From Gammaproteobacteria bacterium (lineage in GTDB: Bacteria; Pseudomonadota; Gammaproteobacteria; Nevskiales; Nevskiaceae), in contig JAPLSB010000015.1 of the NCBI GenBank assembly GCA_026398875.1, positions 1 through 64,000 of the forward strand: a DNA stretch of 64,000 nucleotides, read 5' to 3'. The notes beneath the pieces were generated by a model that saw nothing but the letters and a program-made list of their open reading frames with translations, had not been told where the DNA came from and did not search any database. Shown one piece after another: positions 28,985 through 37,222 of this stretch (position 1 is the first letter of the stretch; every line of letters begins with the position of its first letter). Made by a program: the position numbers and the translations under genes.

Positions 28985-29965
28985 ATGTCGAAACCCTCAT
29001 CGACGGCGGCGTTGCTGGCTGCCGGCACCTTGGCCTTCATCACCGCCGCCAGCGCACAGAACGCAGCCGCCACCCCCGCACCAACCACCACCCCGGCGAT
29101 CAACGGCGTGGTCGCCGCCGGCACGCCGATCAAGCTGATCAAGGATGGCTTCGACGGCACCGAAGGCCCGCTGCCGCTACCCGACGGCAGCCTGCTGTTC
29201 ACCGAAAACCGCGCCGACCGCGTGATCCGCATCGGCGCCGACGGCAGCATCAGCGCCTTTCTTGAGAACGCCAACGGCATCAATGCACTGGCTGCCGGCC
29301 CGAACGGCGAGTTGTACGGCGTGCAGACCCTGAAGCCGCGCGTCGGTGTGGTTTACCCGCGCGGTCAGGAAAAGGTGTTGGTCGAGAGTCACGACGGCAC
29401 TGCGTTCAGCCGGCCGAACGATCTGGTGCTGGCGGCCAATGGCACGCTGTACTTCACCGATTCCGGCACTCAGCTGAAGCCCGGCGAAAAGCCGCCGCAA
29501 GGCCACCCGGCGGTCTACCGGCTGCTGCCGGGCGGCACGCTGGAGCAGATCGCCAACGACATCCCGCGTCCGAACGGCGTGCAGCTGAGCCCGGATGAAA
29601 AGACCCTGTACATCGCCAACACGGCGGGCGATCAGGTGCTGGCGTACGACATTGGCGCGGACGGCAAGCTCGGCACACGCCGCAGTTTCGCGAAGCTCAG
29701 CGGCTTGCGCGATACCGATACCGGCCCGAGCAGCGGCGCCGATGGCCTGGCGGTGGATGCCGACGGCCGGCTGTATGTGGCGACCACCGACGGCGTGCAG
29801 GTGTTTTCGGCAAAGGGCGAGGCGCTGGGCACCATCGCGCTGCCGAAGGCGCCGCAGAACCTGGCCTTTGCCGGCAAGGACAAGAAGACGCTGTTTGTGG
29901 TCGGTCGCGGTGCGGTCTATTCGATCGCCACGCTGAGCAGCGGTTATCGCGGCCGCAGCAAGTAG
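28985..29965 (+). CDS. Exported SMP-30/gluconolactonase-family beta-propeller protein
   Basis: A 326-residue protein with a signal peptide ending near AFITAASAQ. Beta-propeller blades are visible as GTEGPLPLPDGSLLFTEN, FSRPNDLVLAANGTLYFTDS, RPNGVQLSPDEKTLYIAN and GADGLAVDADGRLYVAT. The metal-binding Glu (TEGP), Asn (RPND), Asn (RPNGV) and Asp (GADGL) positions are all kept, so lactonase activity is possible. The substrate is unknown. Last gene of the cytochrome cluster, closed by a terminator 23 bp downstream. Confidence 0.88.
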   Translation: MSKPSSTAALLAAGTLAFITAASAQNAAATPAPTTTPAINGVVAAGTPIKLIKDGFDGTEGPLPLPDGSLLFTENRADRVIRIGADGSISAFLENANGINALAAGPNGELYGVQTLKPRVGVVYPRGQEKVLVESHDGTAFSRPNDLVLAANGTLYFTDSGTQLKPGEKPPQGHPAVYRLLPGGTLEQIANDIPRPNGVQLSPDEKTLYIANTAGDQVLAYDIGADGKLGTRRSFAKLSGLRDTDTGPSSGADGLAVDADGRLYVATTDGVQVFSAKGEALGTIALPKAPQNLAFAGKDKKTLFVVGRGAVYSIATLSSGYRGRSK

Positions 29966-29987
29966 AGCGAACAAAAGCGGCGCCATC

Positions 29988-30020
29988 AGGCTTCGTCCGC
30001 AGTGCGGGCGAAGCCTTTTT
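29988..30020 (+). terminator. Rho-independent terminator
   Basis: Stem AGGCTTCG / CGAAGCCT around an inner CCGC-AGT-GCGG stem, followed by five T residues. It closes the 21.5-30 kb redox cluster. Confidence 0.9.
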
Positions 30021-30334
30021 GTTATCGACAAATGGAGTTCAAGGCACTTGTGGCATGTCGCTGGAATGGTGCTGATGGAATACGAACATCGGTCGCCAGC
30101 AGTCTGCTGATATTTCAACAGTCGTCGGCATCGTCACGCCTGCGCAGCCACCAGAGTCGCCGTGTGTCGCTATTGAACACATCGAACAAAATCAATGATT
30201 ACAGCAGCTTGAAACGACTAATCAGCCGCGCACTGCATCGCCTGCGCGATCATCCGAAAGCGGCACAGTCCCTGCTCTGACCCCCGTCCAGACGCCTGCA
30301 GCCAGCAGGCCACAAACGGAGTGGGGAAATAGAG
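30021..30334. other. Leader region of the TonB-dependent receptor gene
   Basis: A 314-bp gap without a credible gene. The part from 30170 to 30235 is markedly A/T-rich for this genome (TTGAACACATCGAACAAAAT and following) and is the likely promoter region. A GGAG and a purine-rich GGGGAAATAGAG lie just before the receptor ATG. No Fur-box-like palindrome was recognised. Confidence 0.4.
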
Positions 30335-33070
30335 ATGTCAGCATCAGAACGTGTCAACAGGTCTTCGGCGACGGGCCGCAAGCGCAGCGCAGAAGTCCAT
30401 TCGTCATCGTCGCGAGTGGAGCGTGGCGCCGCCATCCTGCTGGGCGGCAGCCTGCTGCTTGGCGCGTTCGCCGTGCAGGCAGCGGAGCCGGCACCGGCCG
30501 CTGCCGACCCGGTCGACGTGGCGCAGGCGGCAACACCCGACGAAGCTGCAGCGTCCACCGATGCCGCTGCGAGCAGCGATGGCCAGACCGAACTCGACAC
30601 CGTGGTGATCAGCGCCAAGCCGCGGATTGCGGCTCTGAAGGACAAGCCGCAATCGGTATCGGTGGTGTCCGGCGAATCGCTGAGTCGGCTCAATGCCTTG
30701 ACCGTTGGCGACATCACCCAGCGCGCCGGCAATGTCACCTTCAACCAGGGCAATGCGCGCACCAGCAGCCTGTCGATCCGTGGCATCGGCCGCCAGGCCC
30801 AGACCGATGCGATGGACCCCAGCGTCGGCTTCGTCGTCGATGGCGTGCCGTATGCGTACAACCCGCTGGCCAGCTTCGATTTCATCGATATCGCCAATGT
30901 CGAAGTGCTGCGCGGTCCGCAAGGCACGCAGGGCGGCAAGAACGCCAGCGTCGGCCAGATCAACGTCACCACCAACCAGCCGCGCTTCCAGCGCGAGTTC
31001 ATCGGCTCGGTATTCCTGGGCCAGCAGAACACGGTGATCGCGCGCGCTGCGATCGGCGGCGGCATCATTCCGGACCTGATCGCCTGGCGCGGTGCCTTCT
31101 CGGTGCAGAAGGGCGACGGCTTCATCAAGAACGCCTACAACCGCGATATCTCGTATCCGAACCGCGATGCCGTCGTCGGTCGCGTGCAGTTCCTGATCAC
31201 GCCGCTGGACAACCTCAACGTGACGCTGCGTGGCGATTACCAGCCCAGAGTCGGCCAGTTCTACAACGGCTTCGTGTTGCGTACGCCAACGCCGACCACG
31301 CTCGCCAACGGTCAGGCGACACCGGCCAACCAGATCCCGGAAAACCAGCTGCGCCGTCGCTGGTTTGCGCAAGACCCGCAGTACAACGTCGACCGTGATT
31401 TCTTCGGCAACGGCATCAACACCGATTCGCAGTACCCGCTGGTGACCAGCAGCCAGGGTTATTCGGGTGAAGTGAACTACCTGCTCGGCGATCACACGCT
31501 GACCTCGATCACCGCCTGGAAGAACTTCTCGTTCCAGGCCAAGAACGACGAAGGCACGCCGTTCGACATCAACAAGAACGGCGGCGGCAACGTGTTCTAC
31601 CACCAGGCCAGCCAGGAGTTTCGTCTGGCGGGTCACTTTGGCAGCGAGATCGACTACACCACCGGCATCTACCTGCTGCGCACGTTCAACGATTACGACA
31701 CCGGTTCGGGTTTCGGTTCCGATGCCGGCGCATTCATCGCGAGCAATGCGATCTACAACGCCCTGGATACCGACAACAATGGCCGGCTGCTGTTGAGCAA
31801 TTCGCTGAACCGTCTGGTGCAGAAGCCGTTCCAGGAAATCCGCAACCGCAGCGGTGCGGCGTTCGCGAACGTCGACTGGCACATCACCGAGCCGCTGACA
31901 TTGACGGCCGGCCTGCGCTTCACTCGCGAGGATCGCCGCAACAACACCTACAAGCGGATCTTCGAGCAGGGCTTCGCGCCGGAACTGAACCCGGCTGTGG
32001 TCAATGACATCGCCTTGGGCGGCTTCGATTCGAACGCTTTCACGGGTGCCAACCCGGGTGCATTGACGGCCACCAACACGCCGGAACAGCGGGCACTGGC
32101 CGATGCCACGGCACTGAAGTATTTCGGCGTGGCCAGCTATGCGAACCTGAGCCCCGCGCAGCAGCGGCAGGTCGCGGCAGCCAAGCAGCTCCGTGCATCG
32201 CAGATCGGCCCGGTCTGGAACGACACGGCTGGTCCGCGCTTCCAGAAGACCCAGCCGACCTTGCTGCTCAGCCCCAGCTACCGGTTCAACGAGCAGTACA
32301 CCGGCTATGCCTCGTTCCGTTATGGCGAAAAGGCCGGCATTTCGCAGGTCATCAACAGCGTGCCGTTCCTGGCACTGCCGGAAGAGACGCGGGCGTATGA
32401 GCTGGGCCTGAAGACCGCGCTGCTGAACAACACGCTGACCTTCAACACCGCGCTGTTCTGGAGCGACATCAAGAACTACCAGCAGCAGGTGCAGGTCTTC
32501 GATGCCTACACCACCGAGCTGAACGCCAATGGCGCGCTGGCCTTCACGGCGGCCACCGGCAATGCCGCCAAGGTTCGCGCCCGCGGTGTGGAGATCGATG
32601 CGCTGTACCGGCCGATCGATCGTGCGCAACTGCGGCTGGCGGTCGCCTACAACGATGCCTATTACCGCGACTTCCAGAACTCTGGCCAGCCGTTCGAGCA
32701 GAACTTCACTGGCAATACGCCGCTGCGCGACGTCAGCGGCAGCACGCTTCCGGGGGCTGCAAAGTGGTCCGGCAATCTGGGCGCCGACTACAGCCAGCCG
32801 GTTGCGGATGGCTATGTCGCGCATGCGAACCTGAACCTGTTCCTGACCAGCTCGTACAACTCCGACGTGCGGCTGTCGCAGTACGGCCGGGTCAGCCCGT
32901 TCGCGATTGCCGACCTTGCCGTCGGTGTCGGGCCGTCCAACCAGCGCTTCGATGTCAGCGTGTTCGTCAAGAACCTGCTCGGCAATGACGCTTCGCAGAA
33001 CGTCACGCAGAACACCTTCGTGCCGGCCACGCCGCGCTTCTACGGCCTGCAGTTCAGCGCCAAGCTCTGA
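30335..33070 (+). CDS. TonB-dependent outer-membrane receptor
   Basis: A 911-residue receptor with an extended N-terminus and a signal sequence whose hydrophobic core is around residues 32-48 (AAILLGGSLLLGAFAVQA). A TonB-box-like DTVVISA follows an acidic Ala-rich linker. The plug domain contains IRGIGRQAQ, VVDGVPYAYNPL and VEVLRGPQGTQGGKNASVG; the barrel ends with FYGLQFSAKL and a terminal aromatic/leucine. The overall type resembles the FecA/CirA-like receptors for diverse organic substrates rather than a typical siderophore receptor. Substrate unknown. Followed by a hairpin and a dienelactone hydrolase gene. Confidence 0.92.
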   Translation: MSASERVNRSSATGRKRSAEVHSSSSRVERGAAILLGGSLLLGAFAVQAAEPAPAAADPVDVAQAATPDEAAASTDAAASSDGQTELDTVVISAKPRIAALKDKPQSVSVVSGESLSRLNALTVGDITQRAGNVTFNQGNARTSSLSIRGIGRQAQTDAMDPSVGFVVDGVPYAYNPLASFDFIDIANVEVLRGPQGTQGGKNASVGQINVTTNQPRFQREFIGSVFLGQQNTVIARAAIGGGIIPDLIAWRGAFSVQKGDGFIKNAYNRDISYPNRDAVVGRVQFLITPLDNLNVTLRGDYQPRVGQFYNGFVLRTPTPTTLANGQATPANQIPENQLRRRWFAQDPQYNVDRDFFGNGINTDSQYPLVTSSQGYSGEVNYLLGDHTLTSITAWKNFSFQAKNDEGTPFDINKNGGGNVFYHQASQEFRLAGHFGSEIDYTTGIYLLRTFNDYDTGSGFGSDAGAFIASNAIYNALDTDNNGRLLLSNSLNRLVQKPFQEIRNRSGAAFANVDWHITEPLTLTAGLRFTREDRRNNTYKRIFEQGFAPELNPAVVNDIALGGFDSNAFTGANPGALTATNTPEQRALADATALKYFGVASYANLSPAQQRQVAAAKQLRASQIGPVWNDTAGPRFQKTQPTLLLSPSYRFNEQYTGYASFRYGEKAGISQVINSVPFLALPEETRAYELGLKTALLNNTLTFNTALFWSDIKNYQQQVQVFDAYTTELNANGALAFTAATGNAAKVRARGVEIDALYRPIDRAQLRLAVAYNDAYYRDFQNSGQPFEQNFTGNTPLRDVSGSTLPGAAKWSGNLGADYSQPVADGYVAHANLNLFLTSSYNSDVRLSQYGRVSPFAIADLAVGVGPSNQRFDVSVFVKNLLGNDASQNVTQNTFVPATPRFYGLQFSAKL

Positions 33071-33114
33071 GACCGGCGAGCGCATGTCCCTGCTTCTGAC
33101 GTCGCAGTAGCCGC

Positions 33115-33150
33115 GCCCCGACGATGCCGCTGACCCGGCAGCGTCGGGGC
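33115..33150 (+). terminator. Terminator-like hairpin after the receptor gene
   Basis: GCCCCGACG / CGTCGGGGC 9-bp stem enclosing a second stem TGCCG/CGGCA, 44 bp after the receptor stop. Only a weak T-rich tail (GTTCGCGTTTC) follows, so termination may be partial. Confidence 0.65.
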
Positions 33151-33199
33151 GTTCGCGTTTCATCCGTCCTACACGCATGCCCCGACAGGAAAACCGACC

Positions 33200-34114
33200 A
33201 TGACCCGCAAGACCACGCGTGATTTCCACCCCGAAGCGCTAAAGCTGTTCGACCAGTACGTGCACGGCCAGCTGTCGCGCCGGGGCTTCCTGCAGCAGGC
33301 CGGCCGCTTCACTGCTGCTGGCGTCAGTGCCGAAGCGCTGCTGCTGAGCCTGACTCCGAATTTCGCCGAGGCCCAGCAGGTAGCCCCGGACGACAAGCGC
33401 CTGAGCGCGAGCTATGTCGAATACCCGTCGCCGGATGGCTACGGCAAGCTGCGCGGCTATCTCGTCAAGCCGGCCGTCGCCGGAGGGGTCAAGACCGCGA
33501 ATGCCAAGGGCAAGCTGCCGACGGTGCTGGTGGCGCACGAGAATCGCGGCCTGAACCCGCATATCGAAGACATCGCCCGGCGCATCGCGCTGGCCAACTT
33601 CATCGCCTTTGCTCCGGACGCGCTGTTCCCGCTCGGCGGCTACCCCGGCGACGAAGACAAGGCCCGCGAACTGTTCACCAAGCTCGAACAGCCGAAGACC
33701 CGTGCCGACTTCATCGCGGCCGCCAGGCAGCTGAAAGCGTTACCTGATGGCAATGGCAAGGTCGGCGTGGTCGGCTTCTGCTACGGCGGCGGCGTTGCCA
33801 ACTACCTCGCCACCCAGCTCCCGGATCTGGCCGCCGCCGTGCCGTTCTACGGCGCCCAGCCACCCGCCGATACCGTCGCTGCAATCAAGGCTCCGCTGCT
33901 GCTGCAGTACGCCGAACAGGACGAACGGATCAACGCCGGCTGGCCGGCCTACGAAACCGCGCTGAAGGCAGCGAAGGTCAACTACCAGGCCTTCATCTAT
34001 CCGGGCGTCCAGCACGGCTTCAACAACGACACCACGCCGCGCTATGACGCCGCGGCGGCGAAGCTGGCTTGGGAGAGGACGATTGGGTTCTTCGAGACGC
34101 AGCTGCGGGCTTGA
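33200..34114 (+). CDS. Tat-exported dienelactone hydrolase-family protein
   Basis: A 304-residue alpha/beta hydrolase of the dienelactone hydrolase/YghX type. A twin-arginine signal is seen in LSRRGFLQQAGRFTAAGVS. The nucleophile is Cys194 in GFCYGGG, with Asp in AEQDERINAGW and His in YPGVQHGFNN completing the Cys-Asp-His triad. These enzymes open lactones or cleave esters; the true substrate is unknown. The ATG at 33200 follows an AGGAAAA ribosome-binding site. Its position after the receptor suggests processing of an imported compound. Confidence 0.9.
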   Translation: MTRKTTRDFHPEALKLFDQYVHGQLSRRGFLQQAGRFTAAGVSAEALLLSLTPNFAEAQQVAPDDKRLSASYVEYPSPDGYGKLRGYLVKPAVAGGVKTANAKGKLPTVLVAHENRGLNPHIEDIARRIALANFIAFAPDALFPLGGYPGDEDKARELFTKLEQPKTRADFIAAARQLKALPDGNGKVGVVGFCYGGGVANYLATQLPDLAAAVPFYGAQPPADTVAAIKAPLLLQYAEQDERINAGWPAYETALKAAKVNYQAFIYPGVQHGFNNDTTPRYDAAAAKLAWERTIGFFETQLRA

Positions 34115-34200
34115 GTGGCCTGGGGTGCCGGCGGATCAGCGCTTGGCGATGTTCGTTGGGTGCTGATCGCTGGTGGCAACTGGCCGGTTGATGTTCATTT

Positions 34201-34348
34201 CTTGGCTGCCGCTCGATCCCGATGTGTCGGAGAACGGCTTCAAGGTGCCATGAGCTGTCTATCGCACCTCGAATCTTGGCTGCCGCTCGATCCCGATGTG
34301 TCGGAGAACGGCTTCAAGGTGCCATGAGCTGTCTATCGCACCTCGAAA
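34201..34348. repeat. Two tandem copies of a 74-bp unit
   Basis: Bases 34201-34274 and 34275-34348 differ only at the last position (T versus A). The unit contains no recognised gene or attC core. It lies between the dienelactone hydrolase gene and the end of the CBASS operon, at the point where base composition drops, so it may mark an insertion boundary. Confidence 0.9.
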
Positions 34349-34395
34349 TTTGCTGTCGCGAAACAGACATTAGGGAACTTATTGAGGCTTGTGTC

Positions 34396-35025
34396 TCAGG
34401 GAGATGGGGCGAACAGCTTTTCTCCGGCGGCGAAGTCGTCGACGTGCGCAGCGCGCCTTTCAGTCAGGAGTAGCTCTCCAGTCGTGTCGCGGTCGGTCCA
34501 GTAGTGCCCTTCAAGCTGCACGATGGGCTTGCCGCAGACCTGTAGCACAAGAGCACCGTAATGGATTTGGCTGCGGTGCCGCACACTCATACGCGGCTCG
34601 TTCCGATACACCCCGGTGATGCGATAAGAAGCGTCGTCCGCGCGCAGCACTTCGGCGCCGAGAAGTTCCGAGCGCGATTCAGCGGTAATGAGGCGCAGGC
34701 TCATGCGCGAGAAGGACTGACGGATGACCATGAATCCGGGAATCGGAGCGATCCTCTTCCCGGTGGTTGGGTCTTTCCAGTTGGAGCGGAGCTCAACACA
34801 CCACGTGCCGTCCACTACTGGGCGCTTGACGAACCAGCCCTGCAGCACGGTCCACTTCCACAGCCAGATGTCGAATACGGCGAGCATCAGCATCAACACG
34901 CCGGTAACCGTGCTGGCGTAGCGCAGCCAGCTGACCTGCACCACAACGCCATTCAAAACGAGCAGGATGCCCCAGATGACAGCGGCAACCATCAACACCA
35001 CCGATAGGTGCAGGCGCTCGATCAT
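34396..35025 (-). CDS. cap15: CBASS effector, Cap15-like 2TM beta-strand-rich membrane protein
   Basis: A 209-residue protein. Two N-terminal membrane helices (about 8-27 and 35-54) are followed by WFVKRPVVDGTWCVELRSNW and a beta-rich domain (GFMVIRQSFSRMSLRLIT, SYRITGVYRNEP, LVLQVCGKPIVQLEGHYWTD in pieces) typical of the S-2TM-beta/Cap15 effectors of CBASS. In characterised members the beta-barrel binds a cyclic nucleotide made after phage infection and the protein then disrupts the inner membrane, killing the cell. The ATG at 35025 was chosen because AGAGGTT lies upstream and the helix begins directly. Encoded 50 bp downstream of the nucleotidyltransferase on the same strand. Confidence 0.85.
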   Translation of the reverse strand: MIERLHLSVVLMVAAVIWGILLVLNGVVVQVSWLRYASTVTGVLMLMLAVFDIWLWKWTVLQGWFVKRPVVDGTWCVELRSNWKDPTTGKRIAPIPGFMVIRQSFSRMSLRLITAESRSELLGAEVLRADDASYRITGVYRNEPRMSVRHRSQIHYGALVLQVCGKPIVQLEGHYWTDRDTTGELLLTERRAAHVDDFAAGEKLFAPSP

Positions 35026-35075
35026 GAGATCAACCTCTTCAGTAGGAAGAATAGACGAATGATAAGGTGGCGGCG

Positions 35076-35960
35076 CTAATTGAACCGAAACCAGTTCCAG
35101 GCGGCTTTCGCGAACTCGCGCCCATCCTCGCGGGTCCACTTTTGCGCCGGGTGAAATAGGTAGAAGCACTCGTTTACCTCAACCCACCGATCCGACGCTT
35201 CGGAGGGTTCATCGCCTTGGAGCCCATTCCAGATGTGCATAAGCATGGCGCGCAGCGTGTCCGTCCAGGTCAGGTTGGTAAAAACGGCGTCGGGGCAGTT
35301 GTATGCTAGGCACTCCATGAAGTAAGACGGCAGCTCCTTGAAGGCCTGCTCCGCTGCCATGGCGTTCTCAATGCGCTTCAGGAGGCGTGCGCCCTTCTTG
35401 AAGGCGTATCCCGTGCGCTTGTTCTTGGCCTGGCCGTTCTCTAACTGCTGGGCAGGATAGTTCACAACTCTCTTGCCGTCGGTCTTGAAAATCTTGGTAC
35501 CGTCGCGCACGGTACCCCCGACCATGTAGCGGCGAAAGCTAAAGCACGGCACTACGTCGGCGTCAACACGAGCTGAGCCCGAGTGTATTTTGATAGCGGT
35601 GGTGCCCGTATTATCAACCTGGTTCTTAAAGGTGGCTTTCAGTGCAGCAACAAGCTCCATCCGGAGCTTGTCCGGCGTCCAAATGCCCTGGTACACGCCC
35701 GATGGCAGATGGAGCCCCTCCTTCTCCTCTTCCCAATACAGGGCGTCGGTGCACTTCACTGCAACGTCGACGTCACTGTCCGACCGCACGTTCGTGTTAT
35801 TGGCGTAAGACCCCTTGGCGAAGATCTCCAGGCTGCAGCTATTGAGAGGCGCATGCGCCGCAATTGCCTCGCGGATCATCCGCTCGGTGCGCTCTTGTTT
35901 CTCCTGCTCGGTGTCGCTGGAAGGTCCGGTCCAGCCGGCGAACTGATTTTCTAGGCTCAC
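35076..35960 (-). CDS. CD-NTase (SMODS nucleotidyltransferase) of a CBASS system
   Basis: A 294-residue cGAS/DncV-like nucleotidyltransferase. The catalytic signature GSYANNTNVRSDSDVDV gives G50-S51 and the metal-binding D63-x-D65; the third acid is in ARVDADVVP (D133/D135). Later helices (GARLLKRIENAM, LPSYFMECLAYNCP) fit the C-terminal domain. It should make a cyclic di- or trinucleotide during phage attack; which one cannot be read. Translation starts at GTG (MSLENQFAGW) with GAGGATGATCC upstream. Base composition is visibly lower in GC than the flanks, consistent with horizontal gain. No Cap2/Cap3 ancillary genes follow, so this is a minimal type I system. Confidence 0.9.
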   Translation of the reverse strand: MSLENQFAGWTGPSSDTEQEKQERTERMIREAIAAHAPLNSCSLEIFAKGSYANNTNVRSDSDVDVAVKCTDALYWEEEKEGLHLPSGVYQGIWTPDKLRMELVAALKATFKNQVDNTGTTAIKIHSGSARVDADVVPCFSFRRYMVGGTVRDGTKIFKTDGKRVVNYPAQQLENGQAKNKRTGYAFKKGARLLKRIENAMAAEQAFKELPSYFMECLAYNCPDAVFTNLTWTDTLRAMLMHIWNGLQGDEPSEASDRWVEVNECFYLFHPAQKWTREDGREFAKAAWNWFRFN

Positions 35961-36229
35961 GGATCATCCTCGTGATGCAGTTATGGAACGAAATCCACCT
36001 TTCCAGATGCGAGAAGTGGCTGCCAAGCTTATAGGCTAACCATCCGAAAGCAGCCGTTCGCGACTGACCGATATTGGCTGAATCCGGTCGCTGGCAGCGA
36101 GGCGGCTGCCATGGACGATAGCAACTCAGGCATTGGCTGCGAGTTCACCCGCCACCACAGTGAGCATCAGCTGTGAAGCCGTTCACGCCATCCGATGTCT
36201 GACGCACCAGCAAGCCCAAGAAACAAGAA

Positions 36230-36272
36230 AGCCCGCCAACCACCGATGCTCATGATCGGCCGTCAGCGGGCT
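36230..36272 (-). terminator. Terminator of the tonB-exbB-exbD operon
   Basis: AGCCCGC / GCGGGCT stem with a 29-base loop that holds a smaller palindrome; read on the minus strand it is followed by TTTCTTGTTT. It lies 67-109 bp after the last exbD stop and separates that operon from the CBASS genes downstream. Confidence 0.65.
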
Positions 36273-36292
36273 TCCGCCTGCATTACAGGCAC

Positions 36293-36313
36293 GCCCCCCA
36301 AGTCAGCGGGGGC
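36293..36313. terminator. Second small hairpin after exbD
   Basis: GCCCCC / GGGGGC with a nine-base loop, 26 bp after the exbD stop on the minus strand. No T-run follows on that strand; it may support the neighbouring terminator. Confidence 0.4.
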
Positions 36314-36338
36314 TTGTCACTACTTCGTCAAAGCACGC

Positions 36339-36767
36339 TCAAAGAAACTGCTCCGCCCCCACCAGCCCGACCTTGGTCAGCCCTTCGCGCTGCACCGCCG
36401 CCATCACGCCGGCGACGACGCGGTACGGCACCTTGGCGTCCGGGCGGATATGCAGTTCTGGCGGCACGCTGCTGGCGGCCGCGGACTTCAGGCGGGTATC
36501 CAGCACGCCGCTGTCGGCCAGCGCTTCGCCGTTCCAGGTGATGACGCCCGCAGCATCGATGTTGATGCGGACGATCTCAGGTACTACCAGCGGCGGCGGT
36601 GGATTGCCGGCCGGCAGGTTCAGGTTCACTGAGTGCAGCTGGATCGGGATGGTGATGATCAACATGATCAACAGCACCAGCATCACGTCGATCAGCGGCG
36701 TGGTGTTGATGTCGGCGATCACGTCCGGATCATCGCTGGTTCCGCTCGAACCTACGTTCATGCCCAT
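36339..36767 (-). CDS. exbD: Biopolymer transport protein ExbD (second copy)
   Basis: A 142-residue ExbD/TolR-family protein: one membrane helix (INTTPLIDVMLVLLIMLIIT) carrying the proton-pathway aspartate of TPLIDVML, then a periplasmic domain. Together with ExbB it uses the proton gradient to energise TonB. This is the last gene of the tonB-exbB-exbD-exbD operon, 19 bp after the first ExbD. The two ExbD proteins share the membrane helix but differ clearly in their periplasmic parts. Confidence 0.93.
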   Translation of the reverse strand: MGMNVGSSGTSDDPDVIADINTTPLIDVMLVLLIMLIITIPIQLHSVNLNLPAGNPPPPLVVPEIVRINIDAAGVITWNGEALADSGVLDTRLKSAAASSVPPELHIRPDAKVPYRVVAGVMAAVQREGLTKVGLVGAEQFL

Positions 36768-36786
36768 GTGCGATTGCTCCGCGTGC

Positions 36787-37212
36787 TCAGCCGCGCGGGG
36801 GCGGCTGGGTGATGAAGCCGAGCTTCAGGATGCCGGCGCGCTGGCTGGCGACGACGACGCGGCCGACATGCTCGTAGGCCGCGCCGCCATCGCCACGGAT
36901 CTGCACTTCCGGCTGCGGCTGCAGCACGGCGACTTGCTTCAACCGGTCGACCAGTTCCTCGTTGTTGCCGATGCGCTGCTCGTTCCAGTAGACAACGCCG
37001 TCCTTGTCGACCGACAGGTTGATGTTTTCCGGCTTGGTCACCCGTGGCTGGTTGACCTCCTTCGGCAGTTCCACCGGAATGGCGCGGGTGACCACCGGGA
37101 TGGTGATCAGGAAGATGATCAGCAGCACCAGCATGACGTCGACGAGTGGCGTGGTATTGATGGCGGCGACGAGCTCGTCCTCGTCGTCACCCGTCTTGAA
37201 GCTGGCAGCCAT
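36787..37212 (-). CDS. exbD: Biopolymer transport protein ExbD (first copy)
   Basis: A 141-residue ExbD-family protein. The membrane helix is INTTPLVDVMLVLLIIFLIT with the essential Asp. The periplasmic domain has the PxxVQIRGDG block and an EHVGRVV helix. The ATG at 37212 follows the exbB stop by 10 bp, so the genes are co-translated. The proline-rich end (TQPPPRG) is like other gammaproteobacterial ExbD1 proteins. Confidence 0.93.
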   Translation of the reverse strand: MAASFKTGDDEDELVAAINTTPLVDVMLVLLIIFLITIPVVTRAIPVELPKEVNQPRVTKPENINLSVDKDGVVYWNEQRIGNNEELVDRLKQVAVLQPQPEVQIRGDGGAAYEHVGRVVVASQRAGILKLGFITQPPPRG

Positions 37213-37222
37213 GGTCGTGATC

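Larger units (their letters stand above)
35961..36338. other. Intergenic region between CBASS and exbD
   Basis: A 378-bp non-coding interval. Next to the CD-NTase gene is a TATAAG on the minus strand (36027-36032 region), a possible -10 site for the CBASS operon. The part 36045-36115 is rich in short imperfect palindromes. The last 110 bp hold two hairpins that end the exbD transcript. Confidence 0.45.

Noticed and set aside
30404..33229. A 941-codon minus-strand frame opposite the TonB-dependent receptor
   Set aside because: The receptor on the plus strand has plug and barrel motifs in order; the opposite frame is compositionally odd and has no recognisable domain.
34115..34327. 70-codon frame after the dienelactone hydrolase
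   Set aside because: Its sequence is produced by the 74-bp tandem repeat and it has no start signal or homologue-like features.
34201..34348. CRISPR array or integron attC sites
   Set aside because: Only two copies, directly adjacent without spacers, and no attC core sequence or integrase or cas gene nearby.
35961..36338. Hidden tRNA or small RNA beside the CBASS island as an integration target
   Set aside because: I found no cloverleaf, T-loop motif or anticodon arm; only terminator hairpins of the exbD operon are present.
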